Shown: piece after piece, positions 63,048 to 64,000 of the stretch
Position numbering within the stretch: position 1 is the first letter of the stretch
How the letters are laid out: each line of letters opens with the position of its first letter
From: Euryodendron excelsum
Taxonomy: Eukaryota > Streptophyta > Magnoliopsida > Ericales > Pentaphylacaceae
Direction: 5' to 3'
NCBI GenBank assembly: GCA_033060915.1
Contig: CM065378.1
Location: 18,280,001-18,344,000, forward strand
Length of the DNA stretch: 64,000 bases
The notes under the pieces: model-generated
Databases searched by the model: none
The model's input: the letters and a program-made list of their open reading frames with translations, nothing else
Told to the model about the DNA's origin: nothing
Made by a program: the position numbers and the translations under genes

Positions 63048-64000
63048 GTATGACTAGAAAGAGGCAAGCAGATTGTTGTTTTTGTCCATTTATTACCATT
63101 AGTAATAATTGAGATGAATAGATCACCTAACTGACAAAATTAGTGCATTGCATTACAACACACAATGCGCCACTTAGTTTATGAAGGATAGCTGCAACAG
63201 ATATACTACCATGCCAGGCCTCTGTTCTTATCTTTTAAAGATAAAAGAAAATGGTTTCTGTTTGTGCTACTTTCTATATACTACAGTTTGCAGTATTATG
63301 CAAGTTCTTTTTTTTTCTCTGCAGTTATTTTCTTTTTGCTTTTGCATTCAATTTATATCTACTGGTAATTTCTTGATTAATTTGCACTGTGTGGTAATGT
63401 TTTTATGATTATTATTCTCTATAAAATTTACTGAAGTTGTCCATGTTGGAAGGTTATTTATGTTTGTAGCAACACATGGAGAAAATAAAAACCGAAAAAA
63501 GAGAAAAATTAATGGACAAGAAAAGGAGAATAAGAAGAGGAAGTGATTTTGTTTTGTTTGTATTCACATAAGTATGTAGATACATTTTTCTAATTGTTTT
63601 TCAACCAATGGATGTGATCTTTTTGTGTGTGTGTGTGTGTGTGTTTTGTTGGTTTTTCTGATGAGTAACAAGGGGATGTAAACTTTTGATCATAATACCT
63701 TTTGTATTTGAATTTCTTACTTTTCTTGAATTTGAAGTTACCTTTTCTCCTCAAAGAATGTTGGATGGCCTTGATATCCTCCTTAAAGCCTGACTTGACA
63801 CATACTACTTATCAAACAAAACAAAAGAAGTCTGACTTCATGCTTACACTCTATAATCAACCCCTTTCTTCTTTTACCAAGCCACTATCCTTCTTTCTGT
63901 ATAGATAGAGATCTTCACAAAACAAAGACTGGAATTCATCAATTACAGAGAGACATGTATTATCAACGTTGAACATAAATAACTAAATATATTAGATACT
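63048..64000 (+). other. Start of the next intron, cut by the window edge
   Basis: AT-rich with a (GT)n run at 63624-63644. No further exon of the gene was recognised before the window ends. Confidence 0.5.
63624..63644. repeat. (GT)n microsatellite
   Basis: About ten GT units in intron DNA. Confidence 0.9.

Noticed and set aside
1..64000. CRISPR arrays, bacterial operons, tRNA and rRNA genes
   Set aside because: A scan by eye found no such arrays, no tRNA B-box type signals and no rRNA; the window is plant nuclear DNA.

Overview
The window is nuclear DNA of a flowering plant, most probably a core eudicot. Genes have GT-AG introns, many (GA)n/(CT)n tracts lie in leaders and introns, the spacers are AT-rich, and the genes match plant-specific families: DUF231/TBL, EDR4-type zinc ribbon, CIP1 and ADNT1. 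I cannot name the species. Exon limits were set by hand from splice consensus, reading phase and family conservation.

Left block (0.6-23.5 kb). A TRICHOME BIREFRINGENCE-LIKE acyltransferase gene (minus), an EDR4-like zinc-ribbon gene (minus, with a disturbed N-terminus), a small conserved plant protein of unknown function (minus) and a complete eight-exon ADNT1 mitochondrial adenine nucleotide carrier gene (plus). From memory this matches the Arabidopsis order At4g01080 (TBL26), At4g01090 (DUF3133), At4g01100 (ADNT1).

Middle block (24.3-44.1 kb). Two tandem coiled-coil NAB-domain genes of the CIP1 (COP1-interactive protein 1) type, both minus. Then comes a CROOKED NECK-LIKE 1 splicing-factor locus (minus) that keeps its introns but carries three stop codons, a frameshift and a damaged acceptor: a unitary-looking pseudogene. 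The order matches Arabidopsis At5g41770 (crooked neck), At5g41780 and At5g41790 (CIP1), again from memory. The upstream CIP1-like copy has a two-base deletion next to its exon 2 acceptor which also creates a substitute acceptor that would restore the frame.

Right block (44.9-56.3 kb). This stretch reads as one large decayed Mutator-like element of about 11.3 kb, bounded by related inverted arms. Inside are a degenerate MURA transposase, a plant mobile domain (PMD) relic, a tandem array of about 178-bp units, a tandem array of about 130-bp units, a GA-rich minisatellite, a solo LTR of 1730 bp with perfect 5-bp target duplications (TTCTT), and the poly(A) end of a LINE. The right arm stops about 390 bp before the start codon of the next gene.

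Right end (56.7 kb to the window edge). A plant coiled-coil protein gene (plus) that I do not recognise by name. It has two exons here, separated by a 4.9-kb intron, and continues beyond the window. Its second exon has a SUMO-interaction-like motif and a serine/acidic tract.

Smaller inverted-repeat elements (MITE-like) lie in spacers and introns, including one family present twice, near 31.1 and 40.0 kb.
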